Shown here: piece by piece, positions 35,653 to 43,540 of the stretch | Layout: every line of letters begins with the position of its first letter | Position numbering within the stretch: the stretch's first letter is position 1 | Assembly (NCBI GenBank): GCA_016218825.1 | Contig: JACRCV010000006.1 | Location: 97,864 to 161,863 of the forward strand | From: Deltaproteobacteria bacterium | GTDB lineage: Bacteria; Myxococcota; XYA12-FULL-58-9 | DNA length: 64,000 nucleotides | Direction of reading: 5' to 3' | The notes under the pieces: generated by a model | The model's input: only the letters and a program-made list of their open reading frames with translations | What the model was told of the DNA's origin: nothing | Databases searched by the model: none | Program-made: the position numbers and the translations under genes

Positions 35653-36504
35653 CTACGGCACCGAGACGTAGATGCCGTTGTCGAGGCGCTTGCAGCTCAT
35701 GCCGGTGGGGCAGGGCGTGACGTTCGGCAGCGGCGGACAGGGCGAGGCGCAGAACCACTCGTCGGGACCCTCGGGGGGGGTGGTGCCGGGAACGGTGTAG
35801 GTGTTGTGGACGCAGACGCCGCTGTTGCAGTCGCCGGCGCGGCCGCACTCCCAGCACCGCTCGCCGTCGGTCGCCGTGCAGCACTGTCCGCTCGCCGGCA
35901 GATCGTCGCAGGTGCCGACCTCGCAGCTGAGCAAGCCGTCGTAGCAGTCGCCGTTGTCGTTGCACTGCTTGCGACAGGGACGATTTGCCGGCGGTGCGCA
36001 GATGCCGATCACGAGGTCGGACGGACAGCGCTCGGTCGCACCGAGGTCGGCGCAGTCACACTCGGGCCGGCACTCGACCTCGACGACGAGCTCGTCGACG
36101 GCCGGGTCGGTCAAGTCGGCGGCCGGCGACATGCCCCAGAACATCAGCTCCGAGTCCAAGAGATCGTGACACGGCGGCTTGTCACCGCCGTGGTAGGCGC
36201 GCACCGCCAAGCGGACGTCGGCGCGCGCCTCCACCTTCTCGAGGACGCTGACGACGTGGGTGGCCGCGAGCAGGTCTTGGAGGCTCGCGTAGCTGCCGCT
36301 GACCGCGGTGCACCGGCTCTCGAAGCTCTGCCCGGTCGTCGCGACCAGGCCTACCACCACGGAGTGGACGCAGCTGATGTCGTAGCTCTGGGTCGACGCC
36401 GGGCAGCTGCTGCGCAGCACCAGGTCGAGGCGGACGTTGCGCGGCGTCTTCTGCCCGCAGCCGAAACCGGCCAAGGTCGCGAGCGCCAGGCAGAGCCGCC
36501 TCAT
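35653..36504 (-). CDS. Cys-rich exported lipoprotein-like protein (pair A)
   Basis: A 283-residue exported protein: signal peptide MRRLCLALATLAGFGCGQ with a weak lipobox around C16, then a beta-rich N-terminal domain, then a C-terminal half packed with cysteines (for example CRPECDCADL, CRKQCNDNGDCYDG, CCTATDGERCWECGRAGDC) that should be disulfide-bonded or an extended knot-like stalk. The ATG overlaps the stop of the PEGA-domain gene upstream (ATGA), so the two are coupled. The arrangement PEGA-type protein followed by Cys-rich protein recurs at 42.6-45.1 kb. No enzymatic motif. Confidence 0.75.
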   Translation of the reverse strand: MRRLCLALATLAGFGCGQKTPRNVRLDLVLRSSCPASTQSYDISCVHSVVVGLVATTGQSFESRCTAVSGSYASLQDLLAATHVVSVLEKVEARADVRLAVRAYHGGDKPPCHDLLDSELMFWGMSPAADLTDPAVDELVVEVECRPECDCADLGATERCPSDLVIGICAPPANRPCRKQCNDNGDCYDGLLSCEVGTCDDLPASGQCCTATDGERCWECGRAGDCNSGVCVHNTYTVPGTTPPEGPDEWFCASPCPPLPNVTPCPTGMSCKRLDNGIYVSVP

Positions 36505-37676
36505 CGCGCCCGCCCCAAGACGAAGGTCACTTCGTCGGCGGAGTCGTATGACAGCCAAACCCCGGTGGCCAGCGCACCGACGACGATGGCCGCGACGCCG
36601 GCGATGCTGTACCAGCGCAGGTACCAGGGGTCGAGGGTCGCCGCCGGCGGCACGGATTCGCCGAGCGGTCCGGGCGGCGCCGGTGTCAGCCCCGCCGCGG
36701 TCACGATGCGGTCGATGACCGGCTGCGCGGCGCCGGCCCGCATCGAGATCGGCGCGGGCTCCTGCAGCCGCGCGCCACCCTTGTCGAAAGGCCAGAGCGC
36801 GACCGGGTCGGCTTCGGCGCCCGGGCGGGTGACGAGCAGGATGGCGTCGACCCCGAGCCCGGCGGCCACCTGGCGGGCGAACATGGCCTCGTCGGTCGCG
36901 CCGACCCGGGCGGCGAGATAGCGCGCGAAGTCGTGCCGGCGTTGCGGCTCCGGCAGCGGCTCGAGAAAGACCGCGGCGTCGCCGAGGTGGCCGTCGGCGG
37001 CCATCGTTACCACCCCGGCAAAGGGCTTGAACCCCGGCGCGAGCACCAAGAGCGCGTGCTCGCCCGGGAGGGGGCCACGGATGGTGGTTGGGCCGGTCGC
37101 CGCGACCCGGCCGTCGAGGAGCACGGCCGCCGATTCCGGGGTGACGCGGACCGAGAGCGCCCCGGGCGCGAGGCGCTTGAGGTTGGCGATGGCGTCGGCG
37201 TACAGCAGCCGGGCCTCCGGCGGCCACTCCTCGCTCGCCGGCGAGAACTCGGGCTCCAAGAACGAGGCGGAGACGAAGGTCTGGGCGGCGTTGGCCGGGC
37301 GCTCCAAGAACAGCTCGGTGAGGCCGCGGAGGCGCAAAACTTGTGCGAGGAGCACGCGGGCGCTAGCCTGATGCAACCAGGGGCGCAGCGTGGTTTCTGC
37401 GACCCCGAGGTGTAGCAACGCCTGCTGCGGCTCGAGCCGGGTGTAGGCTTCCCGACCGCGGTCGAGGGCTTGCTCTACGAGCGCGGTGTCGAGCGCGTCG
37501 ACGGGTGGCGAGGTGGTGCTGGCGTTCTCCAAGGCAGAGAGGCGGGGGTCGCGGCCGAGCTCGCGGGAGAGCCAGCGCACGGCCTCGACCGATGCCGGGT
37601 CGGTGGCCGCGGTGGCGACCCAGACGCGGACCGGCGGCGCGGCGACGAGCATCAGGGCGGCGAGCACGCTGCTCAT
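36501..37676 (-). CDS. PEGA-domain exported protein with helical repeats (pair A)
   Basis: A 391-residue protein with a signal sequence, helical TPR-like repeats (~60-165: VEQALDRGREAYTRLEPQQALLHLG and following), a PEGA beta-sandwich at ~170-240 (GALSVRVTPESAAVLLDGRVAATGPTTIRGPLPGEHALLVLAPGF), and a membrane helix at ~362-380 near the C-terminus. It resembles the PEGA protein at 43541-45088, which has the same order with longer sequence, so they are paralogues. Divergent from the Ser/Thr kinase with 65 bases between the starts, and coupled by an ATGA overlap to the Cys-rich gene. Such proteins are thought to sit at the envelope; partner and ligand are unknown. Confidence 0.8.
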   Translation of the reverse strand: MSSVLAALMLVAAPPVRVWVATAATDPASVEAVRWLSRELGRDPRLSALENASTTSPPVDALDTALVEQALDRGREAYTRLEPQQALLHLGVAETTLRPWLHQASARVLLAQVLRLRGLTELFLERPANAAQTFVSASFLEPEFSPASEEWPPEARLLYADAIANLKRLAPGALSVRVTPESAAVLLDGRVAATGPTTIRGPLPGEHALLVLAPGFKPFAGVVTMAADGHLGDAAVFLEPLPEPQRRHDFARYLAARVGATDEAMFARQVAAGLGVDAILLVTRPGAEADPVALWPFDKGGARLQEPAPISMRAGAAQPVIDRIVTAAGLTPAPPGPLGESVPPAATLDPWYLRWYSIAGVAAIVVGALATGVWLSYDSADEVTFVLGRAR

Positions 37677-37741
37677 GGCTGGTGCAGTCGGGTGTAGCTC
37701 GGCCCCATGGCGAGCGCAAGCGCACCTGCACCGGGTGGGTC

Positions 37742-39097
37742 ATGAGTGATCGGCTCAAACAATTCGAGCGCGTCGGCGCCGGCAACATGGCCGAGGTGTT
37801 TCGCGGCGCCCTCGTCGGCGAGCGCGGCACCGACAAGCCGGTCGCGATCAAGCGTTTGCGCGCCGGCCTGCGAGACGATCCGGCCGCGGTCGACCTCTTC
37901 GTCCGCGAGGCCAAGATCTCGCTGTCGTTGTCGCACCCCCACATCGTCCACGCCCTCGAGCTCATCCACGACGACCACGGCTACGCGCTGGTGTGCGAGT
38001 GGCTGCAGTGCGCATCGCTCGCCGAGCTGCGGCGGCGGTTCGGGCCGTTGCCGTGGCCGGCGCTGGTCTACGTCGGCCACGCGCTGGCGCGGGCGCTCGA
38101 CTACTTGCACAAGCGCGCCTGCGAGTGCGGGCTCGTGCACCGCGACGTGACCCCGGCGAACGTCGTGCTCACCGCCGACGGCGAGGTGAAGCTCGGCGAC
38201 TTTGGGGTCGCGACCGGGGACGACCCGACCGCCTCGGTGCGCGTGGTCACCGGCGGCACCCCGGCGTTCGCGGCGCCGGAGCAGCTCACGGGCGGCGCGG
38301 TCGATCCGCGCACCGACATCTTCGGGCTCGGGGCGACGCTCAAGGCGGTGGTCGAGGAGATCCCGGTGCCGCTCAAAGACCTCCTGGACCGCGCGACCGC
38401 CGCCGATCCGGGCTGCCGCTTCGATTCGGCCCTGACCTTCGACCGCGTCTGGACCGGGACCGCGAGGCGCTTGGTGACCGGTAGCGGCGCCGACGCCCTC
38501 AAACACTGGCTGGACGAGAAGGGCGGCATCCCGGCTTTGACCGCGCGCCCGGAGCTCGATCGTCACCTGAGCTCCATCCTCAAGGAGGCGCTGCAGCCGC
38601 CGGCGACGGACGCGACCTTGGTCGCCACACCCCGCCCACGGCGATCGTGGCCGGTGGTCTTCGCGGTGGCGCTGTTGGCGCTCGGCGGCGTGGCGCTGTG
38701 GTCGCAGGTCTACTCCGCCGCGACGTCGGCGCCGAGCCCGGCGCCCCCGACCGCGATGCCGGCGGACTTCCTCGCGGCCGAGGTGGCGCCGGTCGCCGAA
38801 CGACGCTTCGTGGCGTCCGAGACGCCGGTTCGCGCGCGGCGACCGGCGGCGCCGAAGAAGACCGGCCAGCTGAGCCTGAACGCGATCCCCTGGGCCGCGG
38901 TGGCGGTCGACGGCCGGGAGCTCGGCAACACCCCCTTGAAGGGCATCGAGCTCACCGAAGGCCGGCACGTGTTGAAGCTGGTACACGGCCCGCAGGGCTT
39001 GCGCCGCGAGGTCGTGGTGGACATCGAGGGCGGGGTCACGCAGACGTTGGTCATCGACCTGCGGCGCGGCACCGTCGACCGGCGGGTGGAGCCGTGA
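37742..39097 (+). CDS. Ser/Thr protein kinase with PEGA sensor domain
   Basis: A 451-residue transmembrane kinase. Kinase motifs: Gly loop VGAGNMAEVF, ATP lysine K37, catalytic loop HRDVTPAN (D135), DFG at 153-155, and APEQL. The C-terminal lobe is shortened: between TDIFGLGATLKAVVEE and LKDLLDRATAADPGCRF about 25 residues of the usual ELLTGRRPF region are missing, although the core catalytic residues remain. A membrane helix at ~304-320 leads to a PEGA domain (~375-440: LSLNAIPWAAVAVDGRELGNTPLKGIELTEGRHVLKL). It is divergent from a gene encoding another PEGA protein, suggesting a related envelope signal. Possible target: the FHA activator at 34.2 kb (inference). Confidence 0.91.
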   Translation: MSDRLKQFERVGAGNMAEVFRGALVGERGTDKPVAIKRLRAGLRDDPAAVDLFVREAKISLSLSHPHIVHALELIHDDHGYALVCEWLQCASLAELRRRFGPLPWPALVYVGHALARALDYLHKRACECGLVHRDVTPANVVLTADGEVKLGDFGVATGDDPTASVRVVTGGTPAFAAPEQLTGGAVDPRTDIFGLGATLKAVVEEIPVPLKDLLDRATAADPGCRFDSALTFDRVWTGTARRLVTGSGADALKHWLDEKGGIPALTARPELDRHLSSILKEALQPPATDATLVATPRPRRSWPVVFAVALLALGGVALWSQVYSAATSAPSPAPPTAMPADFLAAEVAPVAERRFVASETPVRARRPAAPKKTGQLSLNAIPWAAVAVDGRELGNTPLKGIELTEGRHVLKLVHGPQGLRREVVVDIEGGVTQTLVIDLRRGTVDRRVEP

Positions 39098-39104
39098 TCG
39101 CGGT

Positions 39105-40172
39105 GTGCGGCAGATGACCCGGCCCAACGCCCCCCCCGCCGAGGTCCTGGCGTCCTACGGCTTCAGGCCGGCGTCGGTCGCGGCCATCGACGTCGGCAAC
39201 ATCAACAAGACCTTCGTCGCGACGCGGGCCGGCGAGCGCTTCATCCTCCAATGGCTGAATCCGATCTTCGGGCCGGAGGTGCACTCTGACATCGAGGCGG
39301 TGACCGCGCACCTCGAGCACAAGGGCCTTCGGACCCAGCGGCTGGCGCGCACCCGCGCCGGCGAGCTCTGGGTGCGAGCGGCAGACGGCGGCGTGTGGCG
39401 AGCGCTGACCTACGTCGACGGCGAGATCTTGTCGGCCGGGGCGACCGCCCGCCACTGTCTCTCCGGCGGCCGCTTGCTCGGGCGTTTCCACCGCGCGGTC
39501 GCGGATCTCGAGCACGTGTTCGGCAACGTCCGGCCCGGGGTCCACGACACCCCCCGCCATCTGCGTCACCTCGACGAGGTGCTGCGGGGCATGACCGCCC
39601 ACCCGGCGCAGGCGTTGGTGGCGCCGGTGGGGCGGGCGATCTTGGCCGCCGCCGCCAAGCTCCCGGCGATCGGGCCGCTGCCGCCGCGCATCGTGCACGG
39701 CGATCCGAAGCTCAACAACGTCGTGTTCTCGGCCGCCGGCGAGGCCGTCTGTCTCATCGATCTCGACACCCTGAGCTCGATGACCATCCCGATCGAGCTC
39801 GGCGACGCGTTCCGATCGTGGTGCAACCCGGTCGGCGAGGATTCGGTCACGGCGCACTTCGATCTCGAGCTCTACGCCGCGGGTATCGGGGGCTACGCCG
39901 AGGCGACCGCCGGCTTCTTGTCGGCGGTGGAGATCGAGGCGATTCCGGTGATGATCGAGACCGTCTGCCTCGAGCTCGCCTCGCGCTTCTGCGCCGACGC
40001 CCTCGAGGAGCGCTACTTCGGCTGGGATCGGCGGCGCTTCAGGACGGCGAGCGAGCACAACCTGTTGCGCGCCAGATGCCAGCTGGGGCTCGCGGCGTCG
40101 GTTGCGGCGCAGCGGCCCGCGATCAGCGGTCTGACCCGGGACAGGTTCGCGGCGGCCGCGCCTCGTCAATAG
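39105..40172 (+). CDS. Phosphotransferase of the N-acetylhexosamine kinase type
   Basis: A 355-residue kinase with the aminoglycoside-phosphotransferase fold. Its pattern GNINKTFVAT, RFILQWLNPIF, catalytic HGDPKLNNVVF and metal loop LIDLDTLSS closely follows N-acetylhexosamine 1-kinases (NahK) rather than antibiotic-resistance enzymes. These phosphorylate the anomeric hydroxyl of GlcNAc, GalNAc or related amino sugars. The gene starts seven bases after the Ser/Thr kinase at a GTG (39105), with an ATG three codons later as alternative. It converges on the namZ gene and their 3' ends overlap by seven bases. Together they could release and phosphorylate MurNAc-type sugar, which is inference. Confidence 0.82.
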   Translation: MRQMTRPNAPPAEVLASYGFRPASVAAIDVGNINKTFVATRAGERFILQWLNPIFGPEVHSDIEAVTAHLEHKGLRTQRLARTRAGELWVRAADGGVWRALTYVDGEILSAGATARHCLSGGRLLGRFHRAVADLEHVFGNVRPGVHDTPRHLRHLDEVLRGMTAHPAQALVAPVGRAILAAAAKLPAIGPLPPRIVHGDPKLNNVVFSAAGEAVCLIDLDTLSSMTIPIELGDAFRSWCNPVGEDSVTAHFDLELYAAGIGGYAEATAGFLSAVEIEAIPVMIETVCLELASRFCADALEERYFGWDRRRFRTASEHNLLRARCQLGLAASVAAQRPAISGLTRDRFAAAAPRQ

Positions 40173-41335
40173 AGCCGCGCCGCCTCACGGTTGGCGGGGA
40201 AGTCGGCGACGCCGGAGAGGGCGCGCTCCATCACCGCGCCGAGCGACTCGCCGGCGTCGATCGCCGCGCGCACCGCCTCGTGGCCGGTCAGCAGGTCGAT
40301 CGCCAACACGTCGTTGCGGAACTCGTAGGTGTCCTGGCGCCACGCGAAGCTCTTCGGCCACAGCTGGCGCAGCGCCACCAACACCGCGAGGCCGGTGCGA
40401 TACGAGGCAAAGGTCTCGCGGTCGAGGACGTGCAGCTGCACGCCGCCGCAGTGCTCGCCGGCGAACTTGTGGAAGGTCGGCTTGAAGAAGCAGGGGCGAA
40501 ACTTGACGCCCGGCAGGTGCTGGCGCTCCAGGGCCTCGGCCAGCGCCCGGCCGTCGACGAACGGGGCGCCGAAGACCTCGAAGGGTCGGGTGGTGCCCCG
40601 GCCCTCGGAGACGTTGGTGCCCTCCAACAGACACATGCCGGGGTAGACGACGGCGGTGTCCAAGGTGGGCATGTTCGGCGACGGCATGACCCAGGGCAGG
40701 CCGGTGGCGTCGAAGTACTGCGGCCGCCGCCAGCCGACGCAGGCCACGATCTCGAGCTCGCAGCCGATGCCGAACGCCGTGTTGTACAGCCGCGCGAGCT
40801 CGCCGACGGTCATGCCGTGGCGCTGCGGGACGGGGTAGAGGCCGACGAAGCTCTCGAGCCCTCGGGCGATGCCGCCGCCTTCGACCGCGACGCCTCCGAG
40901 CGGGTTCGGTCGGTCGAGGACGACGAGCTTGATCTTCGCGCGCGCCGCCGCCTTCATGCACAGCGCCATCGTCGCGGCGTAGGTGTAGTAGCGCGAGCCG
41001 ATGTCCTGGATGTCGAAGACCAAGAGGTCGAGGTCGGCGAGGTCCGCGGCGGTCGGGGACAACGACTCCTCGGTGGCGCCGTACAGGCTCCGGGTCGGAA
41101 GCCCGGTCCAGGGGTCGTCGGCGTGCGCGACGCCGATCATGTCCTGGGCGACGCCGTAGAGGCCGTGCTCCGGACCGAAGAGCCGCACCAGGCGCACGTC
41201 GGGGTGAGCCGCGAGCAGCGGCGCCGCGTGGCGCAACGAGGCGTCGACCGTGGAGGCGTTGGCCACCAGGCCGATCTTGGCCTGCTTCAGCACCGCGGCG
41301 GGGTTTTCGAGCAGCCTGTCGAGCCCGGTCTTCAT
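40166..41335 (-). CDS. namZ: Exo-beta-N-acetylmuramidase-like protein (NamZ family, DUF1343)
   Basis: A 389-residue member of the DUF1343/NamZ family. The conserved blocks are present: KIGLVANAST near the start, RLVRLFGPEHGLYG, the DLLVFDIQDIGSRYYTYAATM stretch, LVVLDRPNPLGG, and WVMPSPNMPTLDTAVVYPGMCLLEGTNVSEGRGTTRPFE. Characterised NamZ removes MurNAc from the end of peptidoglycan sugar chains. No clear signal peptide, so the enzyme may act on recycled fragments in the cytoplasm or leave by another path. The start ATG at 41335 is preferred over a GTG six codons upstream; neither has a strong ribosome binding site. Confidence 0.9.
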   Translation of the reverse strand: MKTGLDRLLENPAAVLKQAKIGLVANASTVDASLRHAAPLLAAHPDVRLVRLFGPEHGLYGVAQDMIGVAHADDPWTGLPTRSLYGATEESLSPTAADLADLDLLVFDIQDIGSRYYTYAATMALCMKAAARAKIKLVVLDRPNPLGGVAVEGGGIARGLESFVGLYPVPQRHGMTVGELARLYNTAFGIGCELEIVACVGWRRPQYFDATGLPWVMPSPNMPTLDTAVVYPGMCLLEGTNVSEGRGTTRPFEVFGAPFVDGRALAEALERQHLPGVKFRPCFFKPTFHKFAGEHCGGVQLHVLDRETFASYRTGLAVLVALRQLWPKSFAWRQDTYEFRNDVLAIDLLTGHEAVRAAIDAGESLGAVMERALSGVADFPANREAARLY

Positions 41336-41389
41336 GCGGAGACTAGGAATCACAGTTGCCGTCGACGTACAACTCGCCGGCGCGTCGGC

Positions 41390-42310
41390 TCACGCCGCGG
41401 CATCGACACCGCACTCCCGCAACCGGGTGCGCACTCTATCGAGCAGCTTCGTCTCGAGTTGGCGCACCCGCTCACGTGAGATCTGGAGGTGATCGCCAAT
41501 CTGCTGCAGCGTGAGCGGCTCCGCCGCGGTCAGTCGGTGCTTCAACACGTAGGTCTCCTTGGCGCTGGCCCCGGGCGCGACCTCGGCGAGCTTCAGCCGC
41601 GCCAGGTTGTTGACCTCGCGGGCGGCCACGATCTCCTCGGCGTTTGGCGTCGGCGCCGGCATTTGGTCGAGGTGGCTCAGGTGCCCGTCGTCGCCGAGTC
41701 GCTGGTCGAGCGACGTGTCGCGCGCCTTGAGCCGGTTCTCCATGCTGCACAGGTCGGTCTCCCGCACGCCGAGGCGATGCGCCAGGTCGGCGTCCGAGAC
41801 CCCGCGGTCCGAGTCTTCGCCTTTCTGGACGGCGGCGCGTGCCGCACGGACGGAGAAGAACAGCCTTCGCTGCGCCTGGGTCGTGCCCACCTTGACCATG
41901 GACCAGTTGTGCATCGTGCAGGCTCGCATGTAGGCCCGGATCCACCACACCGCGTACGACACCACGCGGTAGCCGCGCGAAGGATCGAAGCGCCGCACCC
42001 CGGCCATCAGGCCCAGGTTTCCCTCCTGTACCAGGTCGAGGAACGGGACGCCGTAGCCGCGGAATTCCCGGGCGATTCTGACCACGAAGCGCAGATTGGC
42101 GTTGACCAGGCGGTGCGCGAGGCGCACGTCCTTGGTCTCGGCGTACCGGTGGGCGAGCTGCGCCTCCTCCTCGGCTGACAAGATCGGATGGCGGGCGACC
42201 TCGGCCATGTAGCGCGCCACCAGAGGATCCTCGCTCGTCCCCCAGGCGGGCTCGCGGCTCCCGTCGGCGCTCGTTCGGCGCGCACGTTCGGTAGGATTCG
42301 TTGCTTTCAT
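41390..42310 (-). CDS. rpoH: RpoH-type (sigma-32-like) sigma factor
   Basis: A 306-residue group 3 sigma factor. Region 2 is clear: RLVNANLRFVVRIAREFRGYGVPFLDLVQEGNLGLM and VSYAVWWIRAYM. The stretch QRRLFFSVR is the RpoH box that marks the heat-shock sigma-32 branch, and region 4 ends with LTLQQIGDHLQISRERVRQLE. AAGGGGGAG lies immediately before the ATG. The upstream 295-base gap before the next gene is one of the longest in the window, but I found no convincing promoter or thermosensor hairpin in it. A paralogue or alternative group 3 sigma is possible, since myxobacteria carry several. Confidence 0.86.
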   Translation of the reverse strand: MKATNPTERARRTSADGSREPAWGTSEDPLVARYMAEVARHPILSAEEEAQLAHRYAETKDVRLAHRLVNANLRFVVRIAREFRGYGVPFLDLVQEGNLGLMAGVRRFDPSRGYRVVSYAVWWIRAYMRACTMHNWSMVKVGTTQAQRRLFFSVRAARAAVQKGEDSDRGVSDADLAHRLGVRETDLCSMENRLKARDTSLDQRLGDDGHLSHLDQMPAPTPNAEEIVAAREVNNLARLKLAEVAPGASAKETYVLKHRLTAAEPLTLQQIGDHLQISRERVRQLETKLLDRVRTRLRECGVDAAA

Positions 42311-42557
42311 CACTCCCCCTTCCGTATGCTCGGCGTCTCGAAGATGCGGGCGTCCGGGGCGCTGACCGCCCCGGACGCTCCCCCGCGATGCTGCGGCGGT
42401 CTCCCCCCTCCGGTTCCCTCCGCCTCCCCCCGCCGCTCCCCCATCGCCACCCTCCGGAGATCTGGACCGCCGCTGCATTACTCCAGTTAGCGTTCCGCCC
42501 GAGCGTCCTCAATCGGGCGACGCCGGTTTGACGACTAGGGTGCGTGGCTAGGATGGC

Positions 42558-42574
42558 CTAGGGAGTTCCCCTAG
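42558..42574. terminator. Short inverted repeat after the Cys-rich gene
   Basis: CTAGGG at 42558-42563 and CCCTAG at 42569-42574 form a six-base stem with five-base loop, about 30 bases past the stop of the minus-strand Cys-rich gene. There is no T-tract. It may be a weak terminator or an operator in the leader of the rpoH-type gene; the rest of this 295-base gap shows nothing I can name. Confidence 0.28.
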
Positions 42575-42605
42575 AGCGCCGATCAGGTTGACGAATCGGG
42601 ATCGG

Positions 42606-43529
42606 CTAGAGGCCGGTGCAGCCGTCCGGCAGGCACACGGCGTACACCGTAGTGCCGCTCTGGGGCTGCGGGCAGCAGTATTGGGCGTTGCTGGGGCAAT
42701 TGGCGTTGAGCTGCTGGGCGTCGTTGTCACGGGTGTCGCAGAACTGGCGACAGAGCTGTCTGCCGGAGCCGACGCACGCCGCGCCCGACTTGCAGGAGTT
42801 GGCGATGACCTGGCACTCGCTGCCGACGTCGGGCAGGCCGGTCTGGTCGGTCTCGAGACGACTGAGGCAGACCAACGACGGGTTGTCCTTCGGGCCGACC
42901 GGGTGACAGTAGATCTGGCCGGTGACGCTACCGCAGGTGTCTTCGTAGTCCGCGGTCGCCGGCGGCGCCACCGGCGGTTGGGTGATCTCGCAGGTCAGCA
43001 TGCAGGCATTGGCGGTCGGGGTGACGGCGACGCAGCTGCGGCCGGCGGTGGCCCCGGGTTTGTTGCAGTCCGCCGAGGTGCCGCACTCGCTGCTGACGCA
43101 GGTCCCGGTATAGGTGTTGCTTTGGTCGCGGTCGACCTCGTGGCGGCAATACTCGCCGGCGCTGCAGACGCCGGCGGTGGCCGCGAGATAGCCGCTCGGG
43201 CAGCGCTTGCGACAGGTGAACGGGTTCGAGCCGCAGATGTTCTCGGGGTAGCTCTCGCACTGCTTCGAGGCGCTGCAGGTCTCGCCCGCCAACAACGAGC
43301 CCTCAGCGACGCAGCGGTTGACCAGGCACGAGTAACCGGGGTTGCACTTCTTGTTCGCGTCGCACGGCAGCCCTTCTTCGCTCCAGTTGAGGATGAAGAT
43401 GCAGCCGCCGCAAAGCTGCAAGACCGCCACCGACAACAGGGCGATGCCCCACCGCCCGACGCCGCCCGCGAAGCGTCGCCCGGGCGCGCCGCCGGTGTTG
43501 GCTCTGACTCTGGAGGTCGCGTTCGGCAC
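42606..43529 (-). CDS. Cys-rich exported lipoprotein-like protein (pair B)
   Basis: A 307-residue exported protein. The N-terminus has a basic stretch then a hydrophobic signal (GIALLSVAVLQLCGGC), a possible lipobox. The mature part has about 30 cysteines in short spaced motifs (GLPCDANKKCNPGYSCLVNRCV; CSASKQCESYPENICGSNPFTCRKRC; CCPQPQ near the end), similar to the Cys-patches of pair A and the repeats at 63.3 kb. GAGGGA six bases before the GTG at 43529 supports that start. It lies 11 bases after the PEGA-domain gene on the same strand. Predicted surface or periplasmic protein with many disulfides; no catalytic motif seen. Confidence 0.75.
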   Translation of the reverse strand: MPNATSRVRANTGGAPGRRFAGGVGRWGIALLSVAVLQLCGGCIFILNWSEEGLPCDANKKCNPGYSCLVNRCVAEGSLLAGETCSASKQCESYPENICGSNPFTCRKRCPSGYLAATAGVCSAGEYCRHEVDRDQSNTYTGTCVSSECGTSADCNKPGATAGRSCVAVTPTANACMLTCEITQPPVAPPATADYEDTCGSVTGQIYCHPVGPKDNPSLVCLSRLETDQTGLPDVGSECQVIANSCKSGAACVGSGRQLCRQFCDTRDNDAQQLNANCPSNAQYCCPQPQSGTTVYAVCLPDGCTGL

Positions 43530-43540
43530 GTCAGGTCCCT

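Noticed and set aside
39105..40172. Aminoglycoside resistance kinase
   Set aside because: The fold is shared, but the substrate-side motifs (GNINKTF, ILQWLNPIF, HGDPKLNN) follow N-acetylhexosamine kinases, and it sits beside namZ.
42311..42605. Heat-shock thermosensor or riboswitch before the rpoH-type gene
   Set aside because: The 295-base space contains only a short six-base stem and C-rich runs; nothing matches a known RNA regulator.
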